The notes beneath the pieces are model-generated. The model had not been told where the DNA came from and ran no database searches. It was given only the letters and a program-made list of their open reading frames with translations. Shown here piece after piece: positions 40,691 through 52,947 of a stretch of DNA of 64,000 nucleotides (the stretch's first letter is position 1; every line of letters starts with the position of its first letter). Source of the DNA: Thereva unica (lineage: Eukaryota; Arthropoda; Insecta; Diptera; Therevidae); NCBI GenBank assembly GCA_949987705.1, contig OX465283.1:89285313-89349312 (forward strand), given 5' to 3'. Made by a program: the position numbers and the translations under genes.

Positions 40691-42778
40691 TTTACTCTCT
40701 TTCTAGCGATTGATCGCAAAATATTTTAATACATACAAATAAGTAGTATCAAATATTGATATCCATTTAATTTTTTTTGTAATTCTTCTAATTTCCTATC
40801 GTTCACAATAACTTGTTGCCCGCAAATGTTGTATACTTTCAGCGTCTAACATTGTGATGATGATACGAAACCAACTGTGAAATTGAGATCACCGAACCAA
40901 TAACTTTTCACACCACGTCGATAACTCTTTAATTGCTTCGGCGTTTTCAGGAGCGACTTGCAACTGATTTGCCACAATGATACGTACAAAGTCAATCAGC
41001 CAATAAACAAAGTGCAAAAACTCAGACTTGAAAACTGTCGGAAGTAAAGCAATTAAGTTGCTGTATTTTTTTACACTAAATAAACTCTGAATAACTATGT
41101 CTAATTGTAATTGACTGCAGTTGTCGCCTATTCAGTTTGCTTAATTACATTACGTGTTCATTTACATAATCTGTAAAAGTAAAATTCATATTTTCTGTTA
41201 TGAGACGATCCGATCTAACTTAGCAACTAGAGCGTTGCATGCAAACTTAGATTGCAAATTATGTTATTCATGTTTCGATCCCCTTTTGATCGAATTTCCA
41301 CTTTTGGCCAGTGTTATACTATCTACTATTAACGATCTTAACACATATTGGCCATGATAACATTTTCACCGGTTCTAATCTGCTGCTTTTATTTCGCAAC
41401 ATACATTTTAAAAGTGAAGTGTTGTCAGCGTTACCTGCTCCAACTCGTGCACATGAGGGGGTCAACATTCGTTCAAGCTAGGAAACAAGACCAAGGTTTT
41501 CAGGCGTTAGGCAATCACTGACATAGGTATGATTCTGCGAAGCTTGAAACTGGTTGTTCCTTGCCAATATTTGCCCATTGACATTTGCACGCAACTTGGT
41601 AAATAGTCCACCTATTCGATGGACTTTGGGAAAAAGTTTGTTATTTTGTGAGTTTTATATTTATAGTAGACATACGTAGAAAGAGGTAACTAGGCGTTGA
41701 TGAAATGTACATAGATAGACTAAAACAATTCACTCAAGGTACTAAATTTCGCATCTTGTAATAAAAATAAACAAATATGTAGTCGAGTTAGGTTTACATA
41801 TGTATTTTCTCTTGCGGAAAAAAATTCAAATAGCAGGGAAATGATTTAATTGAATTCAGATATAATTTTATTTATAAGTAAACTAGCCTTTACCTGCTAC
41901 ATCGTCGTGTAACGATAAGCTGGTTCATTGGTTTTGAGAGTGGTTTATTTTTTAAATCAAATCCTGTACAACTAATTGGACAAAATAAATAGGAAAAAGC
42001 TCTGTTTCCATCTTGAAAAGCTTCTACCATTTTTACATTAGAAAAGATCTGAGTGACATCACGAGGAAGATTTTTTCCTTTGTGGACTAAGATTTGAGTG
42101 ACGTCACGAGGCCCTTATGAGCTTACCTTGTAATTATTGTGCCATGGTTGCCAGATCTAACAACTTGGCCCCAGATTTCGAAACGAGCTTGTGCGTAAAG
42201 CTTTCCCCTCGATCTTGGGGACTTTGAATGGTCAGACTTCCTCTTCAATAGTTCCACGATTGAAGTTTGGTGGTGTTTATTTCTGGTTGAGTGACGGCTG
42301 CGCGAAGGTAATAAATAAAATCAAAGTAAGTAAAATGAGTATTTTAAAATATTTTTAAACTTGTAATATTGCAAATGATCATTGGTTATCTTTATTTTCT
42401 TGTTAGAATGAATTCGGAAGAGGTATTTTCTTCAGCGGTAGTGGCTATTTTGTTAAACAGTTAGTTTAGTTTCACGTAATTTCAAAACCCGCGCCTCGAT
42501 GAAATTGAATACCGAAATTATCAATAACACTATCACAGCCAGGTCGCGAGTCGCTAGCTATAGTCAGATTTCCAAAGTTTACAATTCCCCTCCATTTGTT
42601 GGATCTGACATCCAGAACACCAAATCCTAACTTTTTCTGTCAAAAGCACATAGTCTCCACCGAAGGGCAAGAGCTTTGAGATTTTTCTCCGATTTTTAGA
42701 AATTTTTCTGTGATCTAGAATCGCAGAGTTATTTTCCCGATAATCCACGATATGTTTTCATCAAACAAGCACAACTTA
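40691..42778. other. Gene-poor stretch
   Basis: About 2.1 kb without recognisable coding or transposon ends. A 20-bp phrase (GATTTGAGTGACGTCACGAGG type) is repeated at about 42047 and 42086. Confidence 0.4.
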
Positions 42779-42950
42779 TACAGGATGTATTGCTGAAACT
42801 GTCGAAACGCCCGGCTGTGGATAGGTCTTGGATAGACGAATAAAAACTCGTATGGCTGGCGAGGAGGGAAATCGTAACAGTTTTAGCCGCTAGGGCGTAT
42901 TGAAATTTTTTTGGTGGAGGTTTACATATTACCCTGTATTTTTGTAACCC
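42779..42950. repeat. Possible short MITE related to the sequence at 3.6 kb
   Basis: Starts TACAGGATGTATTG and ends CATATTACCCTGTA, an imperfect inverted pair. Its right 45 bp match, inverted, 3593-3640. This would make it about 170 bp. The target duplication is not clear. Confidence 0.4.
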
Positions 42951-44400
42951 TATTAGTTATTTCAGGAATAACGCAGCAATCTACGCAGAATACTCCCACT
43001 TAACTAAAACTCTAAAAGTCAAGGTTTCAACCCACCAACTTCCAGAGGTGTGAGTCGTCAATGTCAAAATTTTGTTGATTTTTTTTTCACTAAAATTTTA
43101 TTTTCAACCACCTTTTTCTCCAAAAAAATACGTAGTTAATCAATATTTTTTCCTATGAATAATGTCCAACTTTTACGCTACCGCCTTTAGTTTTGAAGTT
43201 ATATGTAATTTTAATGTTAAAGCGTGCAGGCGATCAAAAACGAATCCTAAATGAAGTTAATAACGTTGTGGCGCGATGCTACCATTTCGAGTCTCACAAA
43301 TTTTGAACCCCCATTTAGGGGTTGAATTTCATATGTAAAAACACAAACACAAAAGTTGAACGCAAATTTCCATTCCATTCTGAGCTGCTTTACATTTTCC
43401 TTTCAACTCTAGTCTGTTTCAAACTTTGCATTGGAGTGAAAGAAAAAAAAACAGTGGGTGTGTGTACTTAAGTACACGCATTAGAAGTTATACTTCCTTG
43501 GCGTGATTTTAAGACTAATTTTTAATTTGTACACAAATATTTTATTGGATTCTTTCAAGCATTATGATGCTGACACGCTCAAGGCTGTCGGTTATACCGT
43601 ATTCTAATCCTAACTAAAATTACCAACTAGTTGGGTCATTAGGCCTAATTACAATTATCTTAAGATGGGCTTAAGATGCCTCATGAAATTCTCTTAAGAC
43701 TGGCTAATTTTCTACCAAAACGTAATGAATGTTAAACTTAATATGCGTCGCAAGCTGGATCAGCATTTATTTACCTGATAATACTACTGGTACTTCTAAG
43801 CCTAACTCACTTATTTTTTGTTCATTTCCGCCTTAGCTTCTGATTGAGGAATTTAGCTTCTCCTCCACTTTAATCAGTAGATCATTATAGTCTAAGACGT
43901 TTCTTGCTCTTAGCCGTGCCTTTAGCTGTAGGTTACAGTGCAACAGTTTGCTCGGCTAATCTCCGGCAATCCAAAAGGACATCGTCTGTGTCATCTGTCA
44001 CAATGAGGAATTCCAGGCGTTGCGTCGACTCATTTTGCCGGTATGCTCTCGTAACTCACCTGTGGGTTCATCGACCTTGGGTAGATTCATTCTACTTCCT
44101 TTGCCACTACTGAAATAAACGTCACTTCCAAATTCTGTTCACTTCCCTAGCTTCTTCTTTTAGTTGTTACTCAATTAAATTGAGGGGGCTAGGGTAATTG
44201 ATATATGATACGAAGAGTTTCATACTAAGGACATTAATGTATCGGCAAATACAGCATCAACGCTTCCAACGTTTGAGTGACAACACTCCGAACCTGTCCA
44301 AACACCATCGTTGGACGCTTGACATTGGACATTCGTAGTTCGAGTAGCGGCCACACAATGCGTTCTACCATCAAACGTCCAACGTTGGAAAGTGCTCATA
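42951..44400. other. Gene-poor stretch
   Basis: No recognisable gene. Minus-strand frames around 43830-44000 look weakly coding-like but match nothing I recognise. At 44255-44400 a short inverted pair (TCCAACGTT) occurs. Confidence 0.35.
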
Positions 44401-44409
44401 GCATCGTTT

Positions 44410-44720
44410 AGAGCCGGCTTTAGCTGAAAACTAGGATATGTAATTTATTTCCCTCCATAGCCTCTGGGTAAAAACCTCCTCCCCCACGGACATCGTGAAT
44501 GGACTTTGGCTACGAATTTTCATATGCCCATATAATAATAAACTTAATAGCTAAAGGATTGGAGTTGCAATGCTTGCCCTCCATAGACTCTACCCCTTCG
44601 CCTGTATTGTCCGCAGGCCGTATCAGAACATCCAAATTGGCAGCGTGCCGCAAATTAGGGCATGAGATGAGAATGCAGCACGCTGCAATCAAAAGTATTT
44701 CAATTGGCTGAAGCTGGTAA
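44410..44720 (+). repeat. Dispersed repeat, intact copy
   Basis: It contains TTTAGCTGAAAACTAGG, ATTTATTTCCCTCCATAGCC, GGACATCGTGAATGG and ACGAATTTTCATATGCCCAT, and then TTGCCCTCCATAGACTC. The same blocks, in the same order, recur spread over 45.6-46.7 kb, where insertions separate them. Confidence 0.75.
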
Positions 44721-44927
44721 AATGACAAGCAAAGCAGCGTGCCGCATGTTCATATCATGTCTTAAATTTGCAGTACGCTGCGTATTTGAGGTTCTGATAG
44801 GACCTCTAGCAAACCCATCGTAGCTACAGGCCTGGAAGCAGCCTGTGCCGATCCTACATTTGCTTGAATGGAGGACATTTCTCGTGTAATAACATAGTGG
44901 AGCCAAGTTTATAAGTTTATTTTTGCA

Positions 44928-45485
44928 ATAAAAAGTTGTAAAATATTGTATTTTATCACTTTTTTCTGCACCTGGATTACCAGTGATTAGTGTTTCAGTG
45001 ATTGAATTAAAACAATTTCAAAAAATTGAGTGAACCAATGTTTTAATGGTTTAATTGTGAAGGTGACCAATTTTGTTTGCATTCGCTGTGGTTTTGTCGA
45101 GTTATTTTAGGGCAAAAATGTTGAATTTGTGTGGTTCTTGAGTTAAAAGTGAATTTAAAGTGATTAAAGCTTGTTAAAGAATAATTTTTCAAAATATTAA
45201 AGCAGAAAAATGTGTAGGAAATATTAAAGCAGAAAAATGTGTAGGATTTTTAACCATTTTAAATTCATTTTTAATTTCATTACCACATAAATTCAACATT
45301 TTTCCCCTAAATTAACACGAAAAAACCACCATGAACGTAAACAAAACTGGTCACCTTATCAATTCCATTCAATTTATTCACTCGGATCACTAACTAATTT
45401 ATCACCGGTAATGCACGTGGAGGAAAAAATGCTAAAATGCAATATTTTGCCACTTTTTACAAGTTAAAAACTTGGCGCGTCTAAG
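44928..45485. mobile_element. Foldback element with about 220-bp arms
   Basis: The left arm (about 44928-45160) and right arm (about 45250-45485) are diverged reverse complements. Matching blocks include GGTGACCAATTTTGTTTGC against its complement near 45330-45350, and GGCAAAAATGTTGAATTTGTG against one near 45285-45305. No coding. Confidence 0.7.
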
Positions 45486-45603
45486 ATATTACACTACGAG
45501 TGAGAGAAATTGCCTTCCATCCAGTAAAACTCCTCACCCACAAACAGCACACAATAAACACTACGAATCTTCCTAGGCCCACGAAAAACCAAACTTACTC
45601 TTA

Positions 45604-46004
45604 GGGGTCATCCATAAATTACGTCACACGAATTTCATGATTTTTTGACCCCCCCTCCCCCGTCCTTGTCACAGCTGGTCATATTTGGGAGACCCCCCCT
45701 CCCTAGTGTGACGTCACATATTGTGCAATTTTGCACCTAAAACAAAGAGACGCTCTGTAGGATAGAAAAATAATACACAGATCACACAACCGCCATTGCG
45801 CGTGTGTCTGTCACCAGCTTTAACGCGAGTTTTTGCGGAACGTATCCTTCGCGTAATGAACAGTATTACTATATTTAGATATATTAGATTTTGAAATGTG
45901 ACGTAACAAAATTTAAGACCCATCGCCACCCCTTGCACACAATGTCACACTTCGCCGACCCCCTCCCTCCCCCCTAACGTGTGACGTAATTTATGGATGG
46001 CCCC
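45604..46004. mobile_element. Harbinger-like MITE (TTA duplication)
   Basis: The ends GGGGTCATCCATAAATTACG and its complement (ATTTATGGATGGCCCC) are inverted repeats of about 26 bp. TTA flanks both sides (45601-45603, 46005-46007). A C-rich block near each end (GACCCCCCCTCC) is also inverted. A 3-bp TTA duplication is typical of PIF/Harbinger. No transposase is present. Confidence 0.78.
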
Positions 46005-46070
46005 TTAGCTGATGACTCGAACATGAAATTTATTTCCCTCCATAGCCTCAGCACAAAAACCCCTTCACCC

Positions 46071-46348
46071 TTGGATGAACGTCAAGTTAGCGGCGGTTGC
46101 ACTGAAAAGCGGCGAAGTTAAAACTCAACTCTATTTAAAAATAAAAAACTAATGTCGCTCATTTAAATTATTTGTTTTATGTATCTATGTAGATGTGTGA
46201 GGAAGATTGTGTAAAAATTTCAGGATAGTTCCATGGTTCTGACGGAAATAGGCTTAAAATTTTCCAGCTAGCGTTTTTGAGCTTAATTACAAAGTCACGG
46301 CCCTTTTCAGTGCAACCGCCGCTTGCTTCGCCGCTAGCTTGACGTTCA
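46071..46348. mobile_element. Small foldback element in the repeat
   Basis: Inverted arms begin TGAACGTCAAGTTAGCGGCG and GCCGCTAGCTTGACGTTCA, with TTGCACTGAAAAG inverted further in. A 6-bp flank TCACCC (46065-46070, 46349-46354) looks like a target duplication. The sequence resumes in register with copy 1 after it. Confidence 0.7.
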
Positions 46349-46406
46349 TCACCCATGGACATCGTGAACCGGCATCTGCTACGAATTTTCATATGCCCAT
46401 AGTAAT

Positions 46407-46612
46407 CACGGTATTCAGAAACAAGGTAATGTAAAAGACTGTGTACCGTATACGGTATTTTAGTGCTGATGTCACGTGGGGAACACTTCCCATATAAAAT
46501 CGAAGTAGTTGTTGTTATTTCAGCATTACGGCTGACGTCACCAGGCGCCCATTTTTTACGGTATTCGAAGCTGCCGTCGCTTTTATATTTCCTTCGTTTT
46601 GTGTATACCGTG
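46407..46612. mobile_element. Small TIR insertion (CACGGTAT ends)
   Basis: CACGGTAT at 46407 and ATACCGTG ending at 46612 bracket 206 bp that copy 1 of the repeat lacks at the same position. Further inverted ACGGTATT words lie inside. The target duplication is ambiguous. Confidence 0.6.
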
Positions 46613-46869
46613 CATAATAATGATAATCCCAGTGCGCATGAAGAATTGAAGTTGAAAGCTTGCTCTCCATTGCCTCCACCCCTTCGCCCATATCCCCCGT
46701 TGCGTTGCGATTTCCTCAAAATTCACTCTCATAATATTTTTCAAAACGCGCCTAAAGAAGTATAACTTCAAAAAGTTGAACGTCAAAAAGTGGAACGCAA
46801 AGTTGAATGTGTAGAACCGGTCTTAGGGTGAAATTGTCAATTTGCAAAGTTGCCGTATTTAGGCTCAAA

Positions 46870-47350
46870 GAGCAACCCAAAGAAGTTCAAAAGTTGCCAT
46901 TTCATCAAGACGAAATAACGGTTGGGAGTGGTTTATTCATCGGTCCAGACTTCTTAAAAAATGAGGTCGGCCGAAACGTAATGTGAGTGACGCTCGTTAT
47001 CGCATCATGGCAAATGAGTATTTGCGGTCTGAAATTAAAGCCCATGATCTTGACGACCCAAAAAAATTGAGCTATGTGCCACAGAACTCGTGAAAGCATG
47101 GCTTTATTGCTTGAACAATTCGGTGAGCTGTTAATTTCACGCTGCAATGAAATTGGGCGCCTAGATCACGTGATATCGTACCTTCAGACTTTTTCCACGT
47201 GGATAAGCGGCTACGAGTGAAATTTGGAAACCAACATTACTCGCGTCATTAGCCAAATACCACTCGAACTGCTCGCGCCCGGCATTGAAATTTGGAAGTT
47301 CAGAATAGACTCTGTAAAACGCAGTTGAGCCAATGGTAATGTGTAATGTT
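46870..47350 (+). pseudogene. Mariner-family transposase relic
   Basis: Broken frames contain FLKNEVGRNVM, then MCHRTRESMALLLEQFGELLIS, WISGYE, and NITRVISQIPLELLAPGIEIWKFRID. This is the order of a mariner-type transposase C-terminal half: ...ATCHTARE..L...F.....IS..., then FLWGYVK, then NI..I....E...........R. Stops and shifts are frequent and no terminal repeats were identified, so it is an old fragment. Confidence 0.75.
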
Positions 47351-48440
47351 CTTATGTATGATAGTAAAGATTACCCGATAAAATTTCCTTTTTTTAATTT
47401 TAAAAAGTTATTTATAATACAAAAATACCGTAAGGTGAAGAAGTGCTATAATTAAATTTAAACCCGGTTTTTACTGAAAATCCCGATTTTCGAATTGCAT
47501 AATTTTCTTTTAAAACCCGTTTTACAAAACCTGGTTTTAGAAACCGACAAATCGTAATCCTGATGATATGGATCATGGATGTTATGCAGCTCCGTAACCA
47601 TAACCGAAACTATTTTATATACGAAATAAAAATTTATCCGAAACCATAACCGAATCTGATATAAAAGTTTTCTAATAATTTCGGATAGGGAGTCGGAGTT
47701 TAAATGCGAAACGTTAGGACATATGTTTTCGACTGACTAGTCGCTGTGATTGTAGTACCAAATGATAACCCCCCGGCCAAATGATAACCAAAGGCCCGGT
47801 CAGTAGGAACAAGCTCCAGCCAATTGGCCTTCCCAAAATGCCATACAGCTCTCCTAATGAGTTTGGGAGGGGTGCGAAATATGAATGGGAAGTTAGCGCG
47901 GCGGTGCTCCGAGGTAAATCGGAAAAGCAGAAAAATATCGAGGAGATAAGTTCGGCACTTTTCGAAAATGTCAATGACTGGCTTTTGATTTGAATCAAGT
48001 GTTCTAGCAAAATTTTGACGATTGGGTCAAGTGTTCGAAAACAGTTTTATAAGTCGACAATTTGATTATAATCTATGCAACAAAGCAGTCTCTTCAAAGC
48101 AACTGCAAATGATTTCGGCAAATAAATTGCCATGGCAATCTTTGATCGTCGCAGTACTTTTAAATTTTTGATGTGATTGCAAATCGTTGACATTTTCGAA
48201 AAGTGCCTTCCTTGATCGACAATTTGATGTAAATGTGTCTGCAAAAAGTTCAACGTCCTTGCCAGAAACACTGGTGCCATTTGAGTAAATCAGCCAGTTT
48301 ACATTAGCTGGGTTCTTTTTACACCCACTCAGATTATTAACTTTCAAGTGAACCAACAACTTGATCCAAATAAGATTTGAATGAAAATATGATAATAGCT
48401 TGTGTAACAACCACATCCAAGACACATCTCACTGGAAAAT
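47351..48440. other. Unassigned repeats
   Basis: 47455-47550 resembles 30030-30125. CACTTTTCGAAAATGTCAATGA (47957-47978, written in part) has an inverted counterpart at 48183-48205, so 47950-48210 may be a foldback. No gene is seen. Confidence 0.4.
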
Positions 48441-48442
48441 TC

Positions 48443-49182
48443 AGTGGTTTTATCTTAGAATAGAGAAATACAGGAAAGGCCCTCGTGTGTATAATCCCTG
48501 TATGCGAGCGTAGTGAAATCAGGGGGTCTCTCAACTGTCAAATTTGGTTCGTTAGCTGCTTGGGTCCCCGCGTTCGGTGGAATACTTTTTTTCACACTAG
48601 TTTGTTTTTATAAAGTTATCCGAAATTATACTATCAAAACTAGCATAAATAAAAAAGAACGTATAAAGAATAGTTAAAAGTGTAATTAAAGTTCTAGCGA
48701 GTGAGTTTTCTGTGAAAATAAGAACAATGAAGAATGCAGTTTGTGAATGTAGGAATAAATCGAAATTTGCGCGAGAAAAATCGTTCTTCAGGTGAATGTG
48801 CTAAATAAAATAGCTAATAAACACATTTATTAGATATTAACATTAATAAATATGTGAAATCACTGTGATAAATAGTTCAAATAATATAAATTTTGTGTGC
48901 TGGAATTTCTTTGTTTACATTAAGTAACCCAAGGCAAAATTCAAGGGGATCAGCTGATACGATTTCGGAGTGACGCCGTGTAAAAAGTTCATTTCTGGGG
49001 GCAAGCTTTGATTTTAGATAACTCATAATTTTAACACGCTCTTGCCCCTCCTCTATTCCACTCGGTTTTTACGCTTGTAGTGTACAGACAACTACCAAAG
49101 CCTGTGGGCACTCACACAAAACGAATTTCACTACGTTTTAAATCGGCGAAGGCCTTTCCTGTAGTTTTGTATTCTAAGGATT
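48443..49182. repeat. Foldback with about 90-bp arms
   Basis: Arm one (48443-48530) includes TACAGGAAAGGCC and CGTAGTGAAAT. Arm two (49083-49182) has the complement (GGCCTTTCCTGTA and ATTTCACTACG). The arms are imperfect. The middle has no recognisable gene. Confidence 0.6.
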
Positions 49183-49648
49183 TTATAATTTTTTTCCTGG
49201 TTTTAATTTTGTGGGTTGGTAGTTTGCAAAATTTCATAAATTTATTGGGAAAAATTATTAAAAGTTGTCTTTTAATAATTTTGGAAGTCAATTAAGCATT
49301 TTTATGAATTGTTTTTAAAACAGACGTAATTTAAATAAGTTTTAGAGACTGATATAAATTGCGAAAGAACACATAAAAAATCAGAACTACATACTACTGA
49401 ATTTTTTCCATGATCCAACTCCGTTTTTATGCTCGCCTAATTTGATCTGGATCACGGTGTAAAAAAAAGCAGCTATTGTGAACATTGAAAGACCCGAACC
49501 ATGCTTTCACACTCATGATTGGATGATATAAATTCCGAGATTTCTTCGGAGATAGCTCAAACGTTTAAGCTGAGGCTTCGTTAATTATGTTAGGACTTCT
49601 GTAGAGGAAGCAGCAGAATATGATTTTAATCCAAAGAGAGCTAAACCC
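49183..49648. other. Unassigned sequence
   Basis: No gene or transposon end was recognised. Confidence 0.35.
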
Positions 49649-50148
49649 TTAACCCTTTTAAAGTTATTCAAGGTCAAAGTTTTCGAAAATCACTTTTTGG
49701 CCAAAATTTCACTCAAAAACTGGAATTTTCGAAACATTTTTTTGATCAGTCAATACGAAACGTTATTGCCTACCAAAATCCCTCGTATCATTCTTTCGAA
49801 AACTTAAACTAAACTAACACATTTTTTCATCTATGTACTTATACCAAACATTATTGCTTACGAAAACAAAAATAATTATTAGATAAAAAAACTTTTTAAT
49901 ATAGCACGTTTTTATAACGAGCTAAAAAGAATAAAATAATTTCTCCTAGCCCCATACAGATTTAGAACCTCCAACATATTCCTAACCCCATACAGATAGT
50001 CCTGAAAATTTGTGATTGTGAATTTGTAAAAGCTATGAAAATATTTGTAAGATTTTAAATGAAAAAACGTGGGGCGCATACATGATTTATGCGAATGATT
50101 TCTCAACCCAGCTACTCTACACTCCTTACTATTGTCTATAGCATTTTA

Positions 50149-50366
50149 ATAAATGGTTAAAACATTTTTTTTTTAAATTCTTTTAATAAAACACAATAAA
50201 AAATATTTAAAAAATGAAATGATGAAAAATGCGACATTCTTTTAATTAACTTTTTCATTAAAATTGAAATTTCACGCTTTCTTTTAAATATTTTTTATTT
50301 TTTACTTTTCAGTACATTTTTCAGTTAATTAAAAGAATTTTTTTAAAAAAAATTTTTTAACCATTT
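50149..50366. repeat. AT-rich foldback
   Basis: AAATGGTTAAAACATTTTTT at its left and AAAATTTTTTAACCATTT at its right are inverted, with ATTCTTTTAAT inverted further in. About 218 bp. Confidence 0.6.
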
Positions 50367-50462
50367 ATTTTATTTTCTACTTTTTAGTTTATTATATGTA
50401 TTCCGCCATTTTATGATGGCAATTTTATCAGATATAAAATTACGTCACACAGTTTACTGTAT

Positions 50463-51180
50463 TCATTTGATACCCATGTCGTGGGCTCGGTGCAACATAA
50501 TTGCAAAAACGGCCGCCATCTCGGAACCGTCTTCTTGATTTTTTTACAGAAAGGTCAGATTGCATTTAGTACTTATACATGATGAGTTGAACTCAAGTTG
50601 AACCCAAGTCTAACTACATGTAAACGGGAGTCGAGTTGGGTTAAGGTTGACTGAAATCGAATCAGCTCTGCTACCAGGGTTGAGTTGAAATTATGTATAC
50701 GGACATGAGTTCAGTATTTGAGTAGTTGAATTTAGTTGACAGCAGCATCTCTGTGTTTGTTTGTGATTTTTTGTAACGTGTATTGCTTCTTTATTTTCAA
50801 TTCACCCTTAACTCAACTATTCATCTCATCATTCATACACATTAATTATCACCCGAACTACGAGTGTGTGCAAAATTGGAAGTTGATCGGTTATATTTTC
50901 TACTTTTTAGTCTCTTATAAGCTTTCCGCAATTTAGTGATTTGAATTTGGAATGACGCCACATAGCTAATTGTGTTCTACCTGTCATATCCTTTCATTTG
51001 ATACCCATGTCAGAGGGCCGCGGAGCACAATTTCAAAAATCGGCCGCCATTTTGAAACCGACATCTTGATATTTTTACAAAATGGCCAGATTGCATTGTC
51101 ATCCAAACTAAACGTGTATGCCAAATTTCAGCTCTATCCGAAACCGGGAAGTGGGTCAAATTTAACTTCAACGATTTGAT
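50463..51180. repeat. Two copies of the CATTTGATACCCATGTC repeat family
   Basis: At 50463-50545 and 50993-51085, the phrase TTCATTTGATACCCATGTC is followed within 60 bp by CGGCCGCCAT and a (G)AAACCG...CATCTTGAT block. A third copy lies at 62993-63075 and a partial one near 54475. This is a dispersed arthropod-type repeat of unknown class. Confidence 0.75.
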
Positions 51181-51235
51181 CAGTCAGGATTGAAGTTAAA
51201 TAGAAGAATTTAAAAACGTTTTAAAAACAGCTTTA

Positions 51236-52347
51236 TGCCGCGTCTCCACCAACCGAACATGTTCGCCGAACAGTGTTCGCGAACATAAAAACGGACAAAC
51301 ATTCCACATTTGGTTCATCAAACATGTTCGACGAACATTTTCAATAGCTCTCACGGACAGACAAATTAATGTTCGCTACTGACATCCGAACTTTTGGTTA
51401 GTTGGTGATCTTGTGTAGTGATGAGTGCATCTACGCGTCGTAATTTAGCGTGCATAGCAGCGGCTTATTTGCTACTGTTCGCTCTTCGACCTCCTCGTTG
51501 ATGGCAGAGACAACTTTTTAGAGGTAGAACTGGTGCAGTGACCTGACTGGATCAAAGCAGTAGTGTTTTCTACTGTCCACAGTTTTCTATTACACTCACT
51601 CGCTGCTAAATCACTCATTCTGTCCATTTAACAATACCATAGCGTACAATATGCTATGTAAAGACAGCAGCGGCGGGTCAGCTCTCAGATGTCCAAGGTT
51701 TAAATAACAAAACTCCCATTACGTTTATATCCTTTTTTTATTAATTATATTACCCAACTATATTACAAAACTATCCAGGGGAGGGAAACAGATAAAAGAT
51801 GTTCGGTCGGAGCCACTGGATCAACTCTACGTGGCTTGTCTGGTTTCTCTGTCTGTAGACCATACGATCAACTCTCCTATGGCCTTGTCCAGTTTTCAGG
51901 CAAAGAAATCACCTCTTCCGCTGTCTGATCACGACTGACTTTCGCAGGCAAGCACCAGCCTTTTATATTGGTGTCTTGCTGCGCTGCGCTGTTCTGTTTT
52001 GGTAATGCCAGCAGTTTATTCAGCAGTTGTGTCTCTTTTTGTTGACAGTGGTGTCGCCGTTATGTTTATGCGGCTTGTTTCGTTACAACTAATCAAAAAT
52101 ACTACGTCATCAAAAAAACCACTAGCAAAACAAACTTCACTAGAAACAATGAAAACTGCTACAAGTTGTTCGGTCTGGCAGCGAACTTTTACTGCCAACA
52201 ACCGGTTCTCGCCACTAACCCATCACAACGCTCAGAATGTTCGAGAAGGCGTCCCCACCTAACCAACACCGAACAATGTTCGGCGGACATCACAAATGTC
52301 TGTCGAACACTGTTCAGCGAACATGTTCGGTTGGTGGAGACGCGGCA
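51236..52347. mobile_element. Harbinger-like element with TTA duplication
   Basis: The ends TGCCGCGTCTCCACCAACCG and its complement (ending GACGCGGCA at 52347) are inverted repeats of about 30 bp. They are flanked by TTA at 51233-51235 and 52348-52350. Each end continues with a cluster of GTTCG/CGAAC palindromic words. No complete transposase is visible. One short frame from ATG 51421 stops after 28 codons. Confidence 0.8.
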
Positions 52348-52947
52348 TTACGTATTGACCGATCAAATTTTTTTTCGAAACTTCCAGTTTTTGTGTGAAA
52401 TTTTGGCCAAAAAGTGATTTTCGAAAACTTTGACCTTGAATAACTTTCAAAGGGTTAATTTGGTCAACATTTTTGTAAGAACTAAAGATGTAGAGAATTT
52501 CATTGCCCTCGCACATGGTTATATGACCTATAGAGGCCGAAAATTCGCCGTTTTTTGGATTCCGAAATTGTTTCCTAAAAAGTCACACAGTTTTCAAAAA
52601 CTTTCGCTCTTCACTTTCGCTCTATCTTTTATTTCAGCGTCCTGGTGACGCTTATTGCCTGAGCATGACACCATGAAGATTGTGAGCTAGTTAAATTTTG
52701 TGTGCCCTGTGCTGTGCCTTGTATCGAGTGTGTCAACTATGCAGTGTGCGTCTTCGGGTTGATTATCGCGTCGTTGCGAATTGTGGAGAATAAAGATATT
52801 TTGGGAGAGAGTATACAAAGGATCAATGCAAAGGGTGCTATCGCCAATGAGTTTGATGTCGCGGTTTTGCACCTTGTTTAGCTAAGCCAAGGTGGTTTTA
52901 GGGGCGCCCGCCCAGATATACGAGTTGTATTCAGGGCGTTGTCGAAT

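Larger units (their letters stand above)
45590..46720 (+). repeat. Second copy of the 44.4-kb repeat, broken by three insertions
   Basis: Blocks TTAGCTGATGACTCG, ATTTATTTCCCTCCATAGCC, GGACATCGTGAACCGG, ACGAATTTTCATATGCCCAT and CTCTCCATTGCCTCCACCCC correspond to those at 44410-44610. Between them lie elements at 45604-46004, 46071-46348 and 46407-46612. Each is absent from the first copy. Confidence 0.75.
49649..52458. repeat. Long-range inverted repeat with about 115-bp arms
   Basis: The left arm (49649-49765) contains AGTTATTCAAGGTCAAAG, GAAAATCACTTTTTGGCC and GATCAGTCAATACG. The right arm (52348-52458) is the near-perfect complement. It may be a DNA transposon of about 1.7 kb before a Harbinger-like element landed at its right arm boundary. 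No target duplication was identified. Confidence 0.6.

Noticed and set aside
46177..46719. 180-codon minus frame as a gene
   Set aside because: It runs across two separate small insertions and the host repeat, has no recognisable motif, and its continuity is best explained by chance.
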